From Pseudoalteromonas luteoviolacea DSM 6061 (GTDB lineage Bacteria > Pseudomonadota > Gammaproteobacteria > Enterobacterales > Alteromonadaceae): a stretch of 64,000 bases of DNA. Under the pieces are notes generated by a model that worked only from the letters and a program-made list of their open reading frames with translations, had not been told where the DNA came from and made no database searches. Position 1 is the stretch's first letter; each line of letters begins with the position of its first letter. Where the stretch lies: NCBI RefSeq assembly GCF_001625655.1, contig NZ_AUYB01000158.1, forward strand, positions 119,589 through 183,588, written 5' to 3'. Positions 1 to 8,953 of this stretch are shown here, piece after piece. A program made the translations under genes and the position numbers.

Positions 1-1115
1 TGCTCTTGTCCACTAAGAGAAGTGAGGGTTACTAAACCATTTTCTGCAAAAATGAGTGCCCGTTTGCAGGTATTTTCTAGCTCTCGTACATTACCGGGCC
101 AATTGTGTTGCAATAAAAACTGCTCAGCTTCCTTGGTAAACTGATAGTCTTCGCCAATAAAGTGTTTTGCGAGCGCCAAGATATCACCCTTTCGCTTATT
201 CAAAGGTAAAATGGACAGCTCCATGCCATTCAAGCGGTAGTACAAGTCTTCTCTAAAAGCTCCGCTCTTAATATCTATCAATAAATTGGCATTGGTCGCA
301 CTGACAACTCTCACATCCACTTTTTGTGTCACATTTGATCCCAAACGCTCAAACTCACCAGTTTGTAATACTCGAAGTAGTTTCATTTGCCCAGACAAAG
401 ACAAATTACCAATTTCGTCCAAGAACAAAGTACCACCATCGGCGGCTTCAAAACGTCCAGCTCTAGCTTGGTTAGCTCCTGTAAACGCGCCTTTTTCAGC
501 ACCAAATAACTCTGCCTCCATCAACTCTTGAGGAATTGCCCCCATATTCACTTTGATAAAAGGGGCATCTACTCTTGCGGATTTTTGGTGAATAAAGTCG
601 GCTAGCTTTTCTTTACCAGATCCATTTGGTCCAGTTATCAACACATTAATCTCAGCAGCTGCCACTTTAGTTGCTGTGAATATCAATTCTGCCATCTCTT
701 TACTTTGGTAAATCAATGCAGTTGTAGGCACAGGCTTTGCTGCAACTGAAATATGTTCAGATATTGTTGCTAGTAGCTTTTGGTCGTCCCAAGGTTTAGG
801 TAAATAGTCAGCTGCCCCTGATTTAATGAGCGTAATGGCTGTTTCTAGTTGACTCCAAGCGGTAATAATAATGATGGGTAGCGAAGGATTCAGTTCCTTC
901 ATGGCGTAAAAGAGCTGCGTTCCCTCTTCTCCTGACGTAGTGCCTTCACTGAAGTTCATATCTTGGATCACTAAGTCAATCTTTTGCCGCGAGACACTTA
1001 GCAAAGCTTCTTTGACTGTGGCGGCACTAATCACTTTGTAGTTATGTATGCTAAGCAATAGGTCCAGAGCATCTAAAATATCGGGGTTGTCATCAACAAT
1101 AAGAATTGTATTCAT
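1..1115 (-). CDS. NtrC-family sigma54-dependent response regulator (partial, C-terminus outside window)
   Basis: Reading the minus strand from the ATG at 1115 gives an open frame to the window edge (about 371 residues). It starts MNTILIVDDNPDILDAL, a receiver domain with acidic pair D8/D9 and phospho-acceptor D52. A sigma54 AAA+ domain follows, with Walker A ITGPNGSGKE, the sigma54-contacting loop GAFTGA, LFLDEIG (Walker B) and WPGNVRELE. The Fis-type DNA-binding domain would lie beyond the edge. The gene follows the export operon by 52 bp on the same strand, and a sigma54 promoter plus paired TGTCC/GGACA sites precede that operon. It is therefore probably the operon's own activator (inference). 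The Walker A reads GPNGSGKE rather than the usual GESGTGKE, a mild variant. Confidence 0.93.
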   Translation of the reverse strand, partial: MNTILIVDDNPDILDALDLLLSIHNYKVISAATVKEALLSVSRQKIDLVIQDMNFSEGTTSGEEGTQLFYAMKELNPSLPIIIITAWSQLETAITLIKSGAADYLPKPWDDQKLLATISEHISVAAKPVPTTALIYQSKEMAELIFTATKVAAAEINVLITGPNGSGKEKLADFIHQKSARVDAPFIKVNMGAIPQELMEAELFGAEKGAFTGANQARAGRFEAADGGTLFLDEIGNLSLSGQMKLLRVLQTGEFERLGSNVTQKVDVRVVSATNANLLIDIKSGAFREDLYYRLNGMELSILPLNKRKGDILALAKHFIGEDYQFTKEAEQFLLQHNWPGNVRELENTCKRALIFAENGLVTLTSLSGQE

Positions 1116-1167
1116 AACTTATATCTAGCCCCATTCGCAGTTATGCGAGTGGGGCTCATATCCTTTT

Positions 1168-2391
1168 CTATACCGTACGAGTAGCCGTTACGGGCGCTAT
1201 TTTTGTTGTTTTCCAAGCTGGTAACCAGGTTGCGAGCGTACCAGAGATGAACACAATCATAACACAACTTAAATAACTGATTACATCTGGCTTTGGCATT
1301 GTAATTACTTTACCCAACAAGATGTTAATCGCGATAACACTGGCTACGCCTAACCCCGCAGCTATCAAACTAATCAGCCAGTTTTCACTCATTACATAAA
1401 CTAATACATCTTTTTTACGAGCCCCCAAAGCGCGTCTGATCCCAATTAGTTTCTTCTGTTTTGAAACATGAAAATGCGCATGAGCAAAACTGCTTATCAT
1501 GGTAACAAACAACATAAATGCAGTGAGTAAGCTGAACAATGTGGCCAAACTAGTGGCTTCTTTATAATAATCGCTGTGATGCTCTTTCATGGTAAAAATA
1601 TCTTTAATATCTCGCTCAGGGTGAACTTGTTTGAGCGCTGAGATAATCTTTTTCTTGATTTCTTGCTCACTACCCGGTGTAACTTTTAATAGGTAATATA
1701 GTCTACCCTGAGCACGGGCCATATTTCTGAATTTAAAGATCCCATAGTGAGAGTATCTGCGTGATGGTGTAATTGCCAAATCAGAAACCACACCAACAAT
1801 TCGCCCTTCATTTGTTTGCTTGCCGATGGCTGACTTATTTGGGTACAAGGCTTCAGCCAATGAACGCGTTAAAATAATATTTGGCTCAAAATCCATGCTT
1901 TCTAAGTAACCTCGAGTTGCATTGTCTGCTGCTTCAAAGTCTCTTCCTTGGTGCATACTTGCTCCAAGTAGGCGAAAAAAGTCTTGACCTGTGTAGTAGG
2001 TTGGAATGCCATTAAATTGGCTGTCCACTGGTACATCTTCAGGGTGATTTGCGTCTTCAATGGAGTGATAATTTCCACCTCGCATCAACGGCAGTTGATT
2101 TGAATACGAGACCAGTTCTACTTCGGTTAAATTTTTAAGCGCAGCCATATCTTCTTCAACAACAGACAAAAAGAAATCGGCATCTAAAAATGCTTCTGAA
2201 GTTGGTCGGATTTGAAAAGCCAGCACATTATCCATTTCAAACCCAACATCACGAGACATCTTTTCATTTGCTTCGATGCTTAATAGTAAGCTATTGCATG
2301 CCAAACCTAGCGTTAAAATCAATTGAAAAATGAGTAACCCAGTAGCAAACTTTCTCAACAACATGGATTTAAATAATGCTTTGATGTTCAT
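1168..2391 (-). CDS. MacB/FtsX-type ABC transporter permease
   Basis: A 407-residue inner-membrane protein. It has one N-terminal transmembrane segment (about residues 14-36), a large periplasmic MacB_PCD-like domain, and three C-terminal helices with the FtsX-family segment IGIRRALGARKKDVLVYVMSENWLIS. Such permeases pair with a cytoplasmic ATPase and a periplasmic adaptor to drive export mechanically across the envelope. It lies 9 bp after a second permease of the same architecture, so the two probably form a heterodimer. The family is clear. The substrate (peptide, antibiotic or lipid) cannot be read from the sequence. Confidence 0.9.
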   Translation of the reverse strand: MNIKALFKSMLLRKFATGLLIFQLILTLGLACNSLLLSIEANEKMSRDVGFEMDNVLAFQIRPTSEAFLDADFFLSVVEEDMAALKNLTEVELVSYSNQLPLMRGGNYHSIEDANHPEDVPVDSQFNGIPTYYTGQDFFRLLGASMHQGRDFEAADNATRGYLESMDFEPNIILTRSLAEALYPNKSAIGKQTNEGRIVGVVSDLAITPSRRYSHYGIFKFRNMARAQGRLYYLLKVTPGSEQEIKKKIISALKQVHPERDIKDIFTMKEHHSDYYKEATSLATLFSLLTAFMLFVTMISSFAHAHFHVSKQKKLIGIRRALGARKKDVLVYVMSENWLISLIAAGLGVASVIAINILLGKVITMPKPDVISYLSCVMIVFISGTLATWLPAWKTTKIAPVTATRTV

Positions 2392-2400
2392 AATAGCTCC

Positions 2401-3690
2401 CTACTTTAAAATGCTTGCAAGCGATGTGCGCGTGCCTTGAATGAGTGGATAAACCGTACTGAGTAGACTTGAGGTCAGTGCAACACCTAGGCCAATCACC
2501 AGCATATGCAAAGGCAGTTCAGCGACAGGAGCTAACTCATCAAAAAGTTGTCGATATAGCGCTAATAGACTAAATGCCAATACAAACGACAGCAACGCAC
2601 AAATAAGGCCAAGTATGACACTCTCTATTACCCCCTGAAAAAATACCTGCTTCTTACTTGCTCCCACAGCACGTCTGAGGTTTGCTTCAAACTGACCGGC
2701 TTGATAACGAGACAACATCAAACTATTGGCATTGAAAATACACACCAGTAAGAACAACCCAGTAGCGATAGTAAATGCCAGTAAATCTTTGTTAACTACC
2801 TCATTTTTGGCCAGCCACTCATTGACGTTATAAAGTCTATTATCAACCTCGTGACGATGGTTGCCTTTCTCTTTTAGCTTTTCTGAATAGCTATCAATAA
2901 AGGTTTGAAAGGCAAGGCGTTGTTGCTTATCAAGCAACTCTACAAACACCTGAACGTAATAAGCATTAATCTGACGTGTTTCTTTGAGGGTGGTATAGCT
3001 ATCTGTTGACATAGTGCGTGCAAAAACGGCCCAATTGTTGTCAATTGCCACCTCTATCGGAACAAAGATATCATCCGTCTTGTCAAAAGCTTTTCCTTCT
3101 GTCGCATGATAAAATAGCGGGCGCATTTCCCAAGGGGCCAGAACACCCACAATGTTGTAAATTTTACCTTGCAACTCAAGTTTTTCACCAACACTATTGG
3201 CACCACCAAACAGCTTTACGTTTAGCTCATGACCAATCACGATGCTATTGCTATGTTCGTTTTTCCAAGGTTCACCATGTGCGAATTGAGCCCCCATAAT
3301 ATTAAAAAATGAGGCAGTCGTCGCACGCGTGGGGCTGGCATAACGAGTTAGATCCTCTGCATCTGCCCTGCGACTGTAGACCATACTGGAGTAGTGCATT
3401 GTTGCATTATTGGCTACTTTGGAGTCCAAAATGGCTTTCGCATCACTGTATCTCAGCACATGCATACTACCGAATGTATTGTTAGCTCCAGCATAAGTAT
3501 TCATGTTAACACTGAATATTTGTTCACTCTTTCCTGGGATCGGGTCTTTGGACATCAACGACAACATCGACAAATTCGCTAATAAAGTGCCAATACCAAT
3601 GGATAAGGTTAGAATCACCAACGAAAAGAACAGTGGCGTTCGTTTAATATTGCGTATAAATAAGTGTATATAGTACAAAAACATTTCCAT
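2401..3690 (-). CDS. MacB/FtsX-type ABC transporter permease (second subunit)
   Basis: A 429-residue protein with the same layout as its downstream neighbour: an N-terminal membrane segment (about residues 18-42), a periplasmic domain with VIGHELNVKLFGG and KIYNIVGVLAP, and three C-terminal helices with the family segment LRRAVGASKKQVFFQGVIES. It sits 14 bp downstream of the ATPase gene and 9 bp upstream of the other permease, as expected of an operon. The two permeases are clearly divergent, which favours a heterodimeric exporter over a recent duplication. No substrate can be assigned. Confidence 0.9.
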   Translation of the reverse strand: MEMFLYYIHLFIRNIKRTPLFFSLVILTLSIGIGTLLANLSMLSLMSKDPIPGKSEQIFSVNMNTYAGANNTFGSMHVLRYSDAKAILDSKVANNATMHYSSMVYSRRADAEDLTRYASPTRATTASFFNIMGAQFAHGEPWKNEHSNSIVIGHELNVKLFGGANSVGEKLELQGKIYNIVGVLAPWEMRPLFYHATEGKAFDKTDDIFVPIEVAIDNNWAVFARTMSTDSYTTLKETRQINAYYVQVFVELLDKQQRLAFQTFIDSYSEKLKEKGNHRHEVDNRLYNVNEWLAKNEVVNKDLLAFTIATGLFLLVCIFNANSLMLSRYQAGQFEANLRRAVGASKKQVFFQGVIESVILGLICALLSFVLAFSLLALYRQLFDELAPVAELPLHMLVIGLGVALTSSLLSTVYPLIQGTRTSLASILK

Positions 3691-3704
3691 GATTACGCTA
3701 CTCC

Positions 3705-4430
3705 TTATGCTGGCATTTGCTTGTCTAGCGCCACACTAGAGTCTGGTTGCATTGGCGCATAAATACTATAATCGGTGATCTGCCCATCAATAATTTGAAT
3801 ATTGCGATTTACTTCACGTGCCTGATCTGGGTCATGTGTCACCATGATTATCGTGCTGCCTTCTCCGTTAATTTCTTTTAGTAAATCCATGATTTGTCGG
3901 GCCATTAAAGAGTCCAAATTACCAGTCGGTTCATCTGCTAATAGAATTTTTGGTTCTCCGGCGAGTGCGCGAGCAATTGCTACTCGCTGCTGCTGACCAC
4001 CCGATAACTGACTTGGCAGGTAGTTATGCCGACTCGCTAAACCTACCAACTCCAACGCATGCTCAATTCTGCTGCGTCTTTGCTTGGCACTCAAACCTCG
4101 GTAACGCAATGGCATATCCACATTGTCAAAAATGCTGTAATCGGGGATCAAGTTGTAATTTTGAAAAATAAACCCTATTTTTTCATTGCGTAAGCGTGAA
4201 AGGTCGTCATCCGATAATCCTTGTACATTGATGCCATCCAAGCTGTATTCACCTTGGGTAAAGTTATCTAGCAGGCCAGCAACGTTTAAAAATGTTGACT
4301 TGCCCGACCCTGACGGGCCAGTCACTGCGACAAATTCTCCCTTCTCTACTTCTAAGCTAAAGTCCCTAAGTGCATGAGTTTGAATTGTTTCACTTCTAAA
4401 TACGCGGCTAATGTTTTTCATTGAAAGCAT
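3705..4430 (-). CDS. ABC transporter ATPase, MacB/LolD type
   Basis: A 241-residue ATPase with all catalytic motifs: Walker A GPSGSGKST (near residue 39), Q-loop FIFQNYNLIPD, signature LSGGQQQR, Walker B ILLADEPTGNLD and the switch histidine in VTHD. It belongs to the group that pairs with FtsX-like permeases (MacB, LolD, YbbA). It lies between the adaptor gene (26 bp upstream) and the two permeases (14 bp downstream), so it should energise this exporter. Confidence 0.95.
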   Translation of the reverse strand: MLSMKNISRVFRSETIQTHALRDFSLEVEKGEFVAVTGPSGSGKSTFLNVAGLLDNFTQGEYSLDGINVQGLSDDDLSRLRNEKIGFIFQNYNLIPDYSIFDNVDMPLRYRGLSAKQRRSRIEHALELVGLASRHNYLPSQLSGGQQQRVAIARALAGEPKILLADEPTGNLDSLMARQIMDLLKEINGEGSTIIMVTHDPDQAREVNRNIQIIDGQITDYSIYAPMQPDSSVALDKQMPA

Positions 4431-4456
4431 GATTTTGTCCTTTAATAATTCTGTTT

Positions 4457-5725
4457 TTATTTATCAATGTTAAATGTCTGGCTTTGGCTAAATGCTTCAT
4501 AATCGGAGATAATAATTTCATCTCCTTCTTTTACGCCAGCCACAAGTTCGATGTACTCTACACTGGATGCCCCAGTTTTGATTTCTTGTAAATTCGCTAC
4601 ATTTTCGGCGATAATAAAGGCTTTTTTACCACCATATGCATTCAGGAAAGGCCCTCGCTTGACTTGCAATACCTGTGGCCTTTTCTCAAATTCAATACGC
4701 CCGTTAATACGTTGGTTTTGACGCAACTTAGCATCTCGGTTACTGGTCACTTTGACCCTTACAACAACCTGGTTTTGCTTGATTTCAGGTGATACAGAGC
4801 TGATCTCTCCATTGAGAGACTGACCCGCGAGCGTAAGTTCCACGTTTAACCCAATGCCCAAGTCATCGGCATAGAATTCCGGCACTTGCAGTTCAGCTTC
4901 GTATTCAGACAAATCTACGATGGTCATCAGAGCCTGTGCATCCGCAACTTCTTCTTTTTGCTGTACCAGCCAATTTCCAACAATGCCGTCGACAGGCGCT
5001 TGTACTTTTAGCGCTCGTTTTCGTCGTTTAAGCTCTTCGAGTATTTGAGTTTGACGTTTTACAGCAAAATCTCTGGTTTGAGCTTCAAAAGTGAGTCGCT
5101 TTTTTGCGAGGTCCACACGTTTTTTTGCATGTTGGTGCATTAGCTGGGCTTCTAGCAGCGTATCTTGACTTCGGGCATAATCTAGCTGACTAATCACTTG
5201 TTTTTCAAAAGACTCTTGTGAGCGAGCTTTCTCTCGCTTAGCTGCATTTAAGCGCACTGCAGCCTCGTCTAAACTACGTTCCAAATCTAGCTGGGCTTCA
5301 TCATCCGCAAGTAACCCTCTGTCCGCATCCAACTTAAGCTGCGCCAACAATGACGTCTGCTGCTCTATCAAAGCGTCTAGCTCGGGGCTCTCAATACGCG
5401 CTATATGGGTATCTTTTTCAACCGTATCACCAGGTTTTACCAAAAGTGTTACTTGGCCGGGCTCCGGACTATATACCTGTGGCGCGTTGGCAGCCACTAA
5501 ACGACCAGAGACAGACACATCTCGGATCAAATCTTGTTTGATCACTCTCGCAGTAAGCAATTGCTCATATGACACTGTTTTGATCCCTGCATACCACTGG
5601 CTAATTGCGGGTATAGACACCACTGTCATCAATGTCATAAGTAAAGCCACAATTGCGTACTTTAACGTGTGCTTAGTTTTGTTTGGCGTAATCAACTCAT
5701 CTTGAGACTGCGTTCCATCAATCAT
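4457..5725 (-). CDS. HlyD-family periplasmic adaptor of the ABC exporter
   Basis: About 422 residues. An N-terminal membrane anchor (TLKYAIVALLMTLMTVVSIPA) is followed by a lipoyl half-motif, a coiled-coil hairpin (about residues 120-240) and beta-barrel segments typical of membrane-fusion proteins. It would bridge the inner-membrane transporter to an outer-membrane channel not encoded here. I place the start at the ATG at 5725 (MIDGTQ) because AAGGTGA lies 5 nt upstream. The open frame extends to 5791, but that stretch contains the sigma54 promoter at 5761-5776 and so would not be transcribed from it. First gene of the operon. Confidence 0.88.
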   Translation of the reverse strand: MIDGTQSQDELITPNKTKHTLKYAIVALLMTLMTVVSIPAISQWYAGIKTVSYEQLLTARVIKQDLIRDVSVSGRLVAANAPQVYSPEPGQVTLLVKPGDTVEKDTHIARIESPELDALIEQQTSLLAQLKLDADRGLLADDEAQLDLERSLDEAAVRLNAAKREKARSQESFEKQVISQLDYARSQDTLLEAQLMHQHAKKRVDLAKKRLTFEAQTRDFAVKRQTQILEELKRRKRALKVQAPVDGIVGNWLVQQKEEVADAQALMTIVDLSEYEAELQVPEFYADDLGIGLNVELTLAGQSLNGEISSVSPEIKQNQVVVRVKVTSNRDAKLRQNQRINGRIEFEKRPQVLQVKRGPFLNAYGGKKAFIIAENVANLQEIKTGASSVEYIELVAGVKEGDEIIISDYEAFSQSQTFNIDK

Positions 5726-5760
5726 AATTTTCACCTTTTTACTTTTATGCGTTGATAGAA

Positions 5761-5776
5761 GCGAGGACAGTGCCAA
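5761..5776 (-). promoter_or_regulatory. sigma54 (-24/-12) promoter of the export operon
   Basis: On the minus strand the sequence reads TGGCAC-TGTCC-TCGC, with invariant GG and GC separated by exactly 10 nt. The consensus is TGGCAC-N5-TTGC. The expected transcription start is near 5749, giving a leader of about 24 nt before the ATG at 5725. An NtrC-type activator is encoded at the operon's end, which supports the call. Confidence 0.75.
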
Positions 5777-5836
5777 GTTTAGAAAAGCCATAAACCACTG
5801 TAGTTAAAGGACTTTTTATTTTTTGTGATTTTTATA

Positions 5837-5906
5837 GTGTCCGAATGGACACTTCTGCTGTCCAAGCGTGTCACAGTGACACGCGGTTGGACACAGTAGT
5901 GGACAC
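5837..5906. promoter_or_regulatory. Cluster of inverted TGTCC/GGACA sites (candidate activator sites)
   Basis: A perfect palindrome GTGTCC-GAAT-GGACAC lies at 5837-5852. A larger dyad spans 5859-5893, with outer arms TGTCCAA/TTGGACA and an inner CGTGTCAC/GTGACACG. A further TGGACAC half-site is at 5900-5906. They lie about 60-130 bp upstream of the -24 element, where enhancer-binding activators of sigma54 usually bind. The binding protein is probably the adjacent response regulator (inference). The remainder of the gap, 5907-6148, shows nothing else definite. Confidence 0.65.
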
Positions 5907-6148
5907 ACATGAATTACACAGTGACCAATAACAACCGCCTGTAAAGCGAACATTGCCAATTCAGATACATCTGTGGTTCTAACACGTCACATTCAGAATC
6001 GGTTAAAGGTACAAAAATTATACGATTCAACTTGATTTACGTGGAATGCTATCGGATTAACTGCTCAAGTATTGAACAAACTAAAGGCAGTTTCTAATGT
6101 GTATTCGCAACAAAAAAAGCACATTCACACTATGAAAAAGGATTAATT

Positions 6149-6376
6149 ATGTACAACTTTAAATCACTTCTGTGCGCAGCACTTTTTACTTTTGCGGGTA
6201 GCGCAAGTGCGTGGGAAACCGTACCTGCCAATGTTGTTGAAGACTGTACTTGGCAATACGTGAACACCTATAGAGGGATTGGCGTATGGATTGTTGAATA
6301 TCGATCAACGAATGCTGGCTGCCCTTTCAATACTAAACTGTACGATTACAGAGTGCGACAAATTCGCTACCACTAA
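6149..6376 (+). CDS. Small secreted protein of unknown function
   Basis: 75 residues. The N-terminal signal peptide (MYNFKSLLCAALFTFAGSASA) probably leaves a mature protein of about 54 residues with two cysteines that could form a disulfide. The ribosome site AAGGA precedes the ATG by 8 nt. It is a lone plus-strand gene facing away from the export operon, with a terminator downstream at 6506-6541. I do not recognise the family. Confidence 0.7.
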   Translation: MYNFKSLLCAALFTFAGSASAWETVPANVVEDCTWQYVNTYRGIGVWIVEYRSTNAGCPFNTKLYDYRVRQIRYH

Positions 6377-6505
6377 TCACATAGCTTTCGGCCAAATACT
6401 CTGTTATGAGTAAATAACTCCATCTTTTTGCAAAGATTATTACATGAGGGAAAGCTGGTTACAGAGAATCAAAGCCAATACAATCAAAGTTTAAGTACCA
6501 AATCG

Positions 6506-6541
6506 CAATCAGATACGAGAAAATATCTGATTGCTTTTTAT
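6506..6541 (+). terminator. Rho-independent terminator
   Basis: A perfect 10-bp stem CAATCAGATA/TATCTGATTG with an 8-nt loop is followed by CTTTTTA on the plus strand. It lies in the 6377-6723 gap after the small secreted protein. The gap also holds an imperfect AT-rich inverted repeat (AATATTTAG at 6559, CTAAATATT at 6581) of unknown role. Confidence 0.8.
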
Positions 6542-6723
6542 CAAGAAGATAGACAATAAATATTTAGTATATTCATACACCTAAATATTATGATTCCATC
6601 AAATATTGAGATGAAAATGTAAAAACCTGCAATAAAAAATCAATACTCTCTTAAAAAAATCATGATCTGAATTTCTAAACCTGCCGTATTGCCGGAAAAT
6701 TAACCACTCCAACGGAGATGATC

Positions 6724-8898
6724 GTGAATATTATTGCAAAACTCGCATTCGCCGCTTCTTTAGGCACTTTAGCAGCTTGCTCTGATGATGATGATCCAGT
6801 CGTCACACCAACACCAGAACAACCAGAAAACTCGGTGTACGATGCTGCGAAAGCAGCAGGTTCGTTTACCACGCTAGTGGCAGCACTAGATGCAACAGGC
6901 CTCGACGCAACACTCGACAATACCGACAACAAATTTACCGTGTTCGCTCCAACTGACGCAGCGTTTGAGATTCTCGGCACCGACACAATCAACAGCTTGC
7001 TCGCAGATACGGACACACTGAGTGGGATTTTGACCTATCATGTGCTCAGCTCAGAAGTGAACGCTGAAACTGCGCTGTCTTTGGCTGGCCAGACAGCCGA
7101 TACTGTCAATGGTGCAAAAATCGCACTGTCCCTTTCTGGTGACAACTTATTAATCAACACAGCAACCGTCACCCAGACCGATATAAAAACTGACAACGGT
7201 ATTATCCACGTGATCGATGCTGTATTGATGCCACCAGCACAAACAACGTCTACGCAAAATATCGCAGAAGTTGCGACCGGTGCTGGCACTTTTACGACCT
7301 TGTTAAAAGCAGTTGAAACGGCAGGACTGAGCAGTGCCCTGACAGGTTCTGAGCCACTCACTGTATTTGCACCGACTGATGCTGCATTTGCCGCACTTGG
7401 TACCGATACAATCAACACTTTGCTGGCAAACCCAGATGTGCTTGGCGACATCCTAAAACAGCATATCATTTCGGGCCGAGTTGACTCTGTTACTGCGATG
7501 TCATTGAACGGGAAAAATGCAACAACACTGCTCAATAATCAATTGCCGGTGTCTATTGATGCCACTACAGACATGCTCAAGTTTGCCGGTGTATCAGTGA
7601 CACAGACCGATATTGCAGCTTCGAATGGCGTGATCCATGTGATAGATGCTGTCATTGTCGCTGACGTGACAGTACCTGAGTCACTGGGTTTAATACCTCA
7701 AGTCGCCCAAAATGCCGGGTCATTTAGCACTCTGATCAGTTTGCTCAGTGCAACGGGGCTTGACCAGACCCTTTCGGATCCAACAACAAAGTTCACCGTA
7801 TTTGCGCCAACCGACGCCGCATTTGCAGCGCTAGGACAAACCACACTAGATGCGCTTGCAGCTGACACACAGAAGCTGTCTGACATTCTGTTGTATCACG
7901 TCGTATCAGGGCAAAGCATCATGTCTGACGCTGCAGCATCCGTCGCATCATCAGATAACAACATGGTCGCAATGGCAAACTCCGATAGTGCTGCGTTGAG
8001 CATCGTAGACAGTAAGCTATTCATTGACGATGCAGTGATAAGAACAGCGAATGTAAGCGCCGATAACGGTGTAATACACGTTTTAGACAAAGTAATCATG
8101 CCACCTGTGGATAAAGCACAGACTACGAAAACAATTGTAGACGTTGCAACAGAAACAGATTCATTGTCCACGCTCGTTACAGCACTCACTACTGCAAACC
8201 TCGTCGATACTTTATCTGACACCAGTAAAACGTTCACTGTATTCGCACCTACCAACCGTGCCTTTGAGAAAATTCCAGCTGCCACATTAAATGCGCTTTT
8301 AGCTGATGTGCCGGCGCTTACAACCGTGCTCACTCAGCACGTACTAGGAATTGAAGCACCAGCTATGACCGCACTCAAACTGAATGGCAAACAAATAGAA
8401 ACGCTGGCCACTAATATGCTTGATATCAAAGTGGTAGACTTTGCAGGCACTGCAAACGCGGAGACAGATTCCATTGCATATGATACCTCCATGCAAAGAT
8501 TGGTTGCTGGTAAAGCACAAGCCAAAGCAGGATTCACACTGTATGTTTTTGACAACGATTTGACGTTTGCACAAAGCCAATGCAATGACGCATGCGCTAC
8601 TTCGTGGCCACCTGTTATTGCTACACAAGCTCAAATAGAAAACATGCCAGGCCTATCGTTAATTGCCAGACAAGACGGCACAATGCAGGCAGCTTATTTG
8701 GGACGTCCACTTTACTTGTTCAGCGGTGACACTGAAGCGGGTCAGAAAAACGGCAATGGTGTTAACAATATTTGGTGGCAAGTCTCGTTACCCACTTCGG
8801 GATTACAAGTCGAAGGCAGTAATGTGACGCAAACAGATATCTACACTGCCAATGGCGTAGTTCATTTAATTGATACGGTTATCACCACAGTAGATTAA
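6724..8898 (+). CDS. Multi-domain fasciclin (FAS1) lipoprotein with an inserted Lipoprotein_15-like domain
   Basis: About 724 residues. The N-terminus ends in a lipobox-like LAAC followed by an acidic SDDDD linker, so it is probably an envelope lipoprotein. Four FAS1 domains follow, each with the TVFAPT(D/N)xAF motif and the first three ending in NG(I/V)IHV(I/L)D. In domain 4 the start (about 465-570) and the end (QTDIYTANGVVHLID, last 25 residues) are separated by about 110 residues. That insert carries LYVFDND, two Cys around WPP, and PLYLFSGD, resembling the YxFxxD secreted-repeat domain (PF03640). FAS1 proteins usually mediate adhesion. I prefer GTG at 6724 over ATG at 6718 because ACGGAG abuts the ATG but lies 6 nt from the GTG. 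Confidence 0.9.
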   Translation: MNIIAKLAFAASLGTLAACSDDDDPVVTPTPEQPENSVYDAAKAAGSFTTLVAALDATGLDATLDNTDNKFTVFAPTDAAFEILGTDTINSLLADTDTLSGILTYHVLSSEVNAETALSLAGQTADTVNGAKIALSLSGDNLLINTATVTQTDIKTDNGIIHVIDAVLMPPAQTTSTQNIAEVATGAGTFTTLLKAVETAGLSSALTGSEPLTVFAPTDAAFAALGTDTINTLLANPDVLGDILKQHIISGRVDSVTAMSLNGKNATTLLNNQLPVSIDATTDMLKFAGVSVTQTDIAASNGVIHVIDAVIVADVTVPESLGLIPQVAQNAGSFSTLISLLSATGLDQTLSDPTTKFTVFAPTDAAFAALGQTTLDALAADTQKLSDILLYHVVSGQSIMSDAAASVASSDNNMVAMANSDSAALSIVDSKLFIDDAVIRTANVSADNGVIHVLDKVIMPPVDKAQTTKTIVDVATETDSLSTLVTALTTANLVDTLSDTSKTFTVFAPTNRAFEKIPAATLNALLADVPALTTVLTQHVLGIEAPAMTALKLNGKQIETLATNMLDIKVVDFAGTANAETDSIAYDTSMQRLVAGKAQAKAGFTLYVFDNDLTFAQSQCNDACATSWPPVIATQAQIENMPGLSLIARQDGTMQAAYLGRPLYLFSGDTEAGQKNGNGVNNIWWQVSLPTSGLQVEGSNVTQTDIYTANGVVHLIDTVITTVD

Positions 8899-8919
8899 GG
8901 TTAACTTCCTGCCGACTTT

Positions 8920-8949
8920 GGGTATGGCCATAAGCCATACCCTGTTTTT
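8920..8949 (+). terminator. Rho-independent terminator after the fasciclin gene
   Basis: A perfect 9-bp stem GGGTATGGC/GCCATACCC with a 5-nt loop is followed by TGTTTTTG on the plus strand. It lies between the convergent fasciclin and ROK kinase genes. Confidence 0.85.
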
Positions 8950-8953
8950 GTCG

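Noticed and set aside
5726..5791. Longer adaptor N-terminus starting at 5791
   Set aside because: It would place the sigma54 promoter and the strong ribosome site inside coding sequence, and it adds residues before the usual adaptor start.
6675..8634. Several minus-strand open frames within the fasciclin gene
   Set aside because: Shadows of a repetitive, codon-biased gene; no ribosome sites and no recognisable domains.
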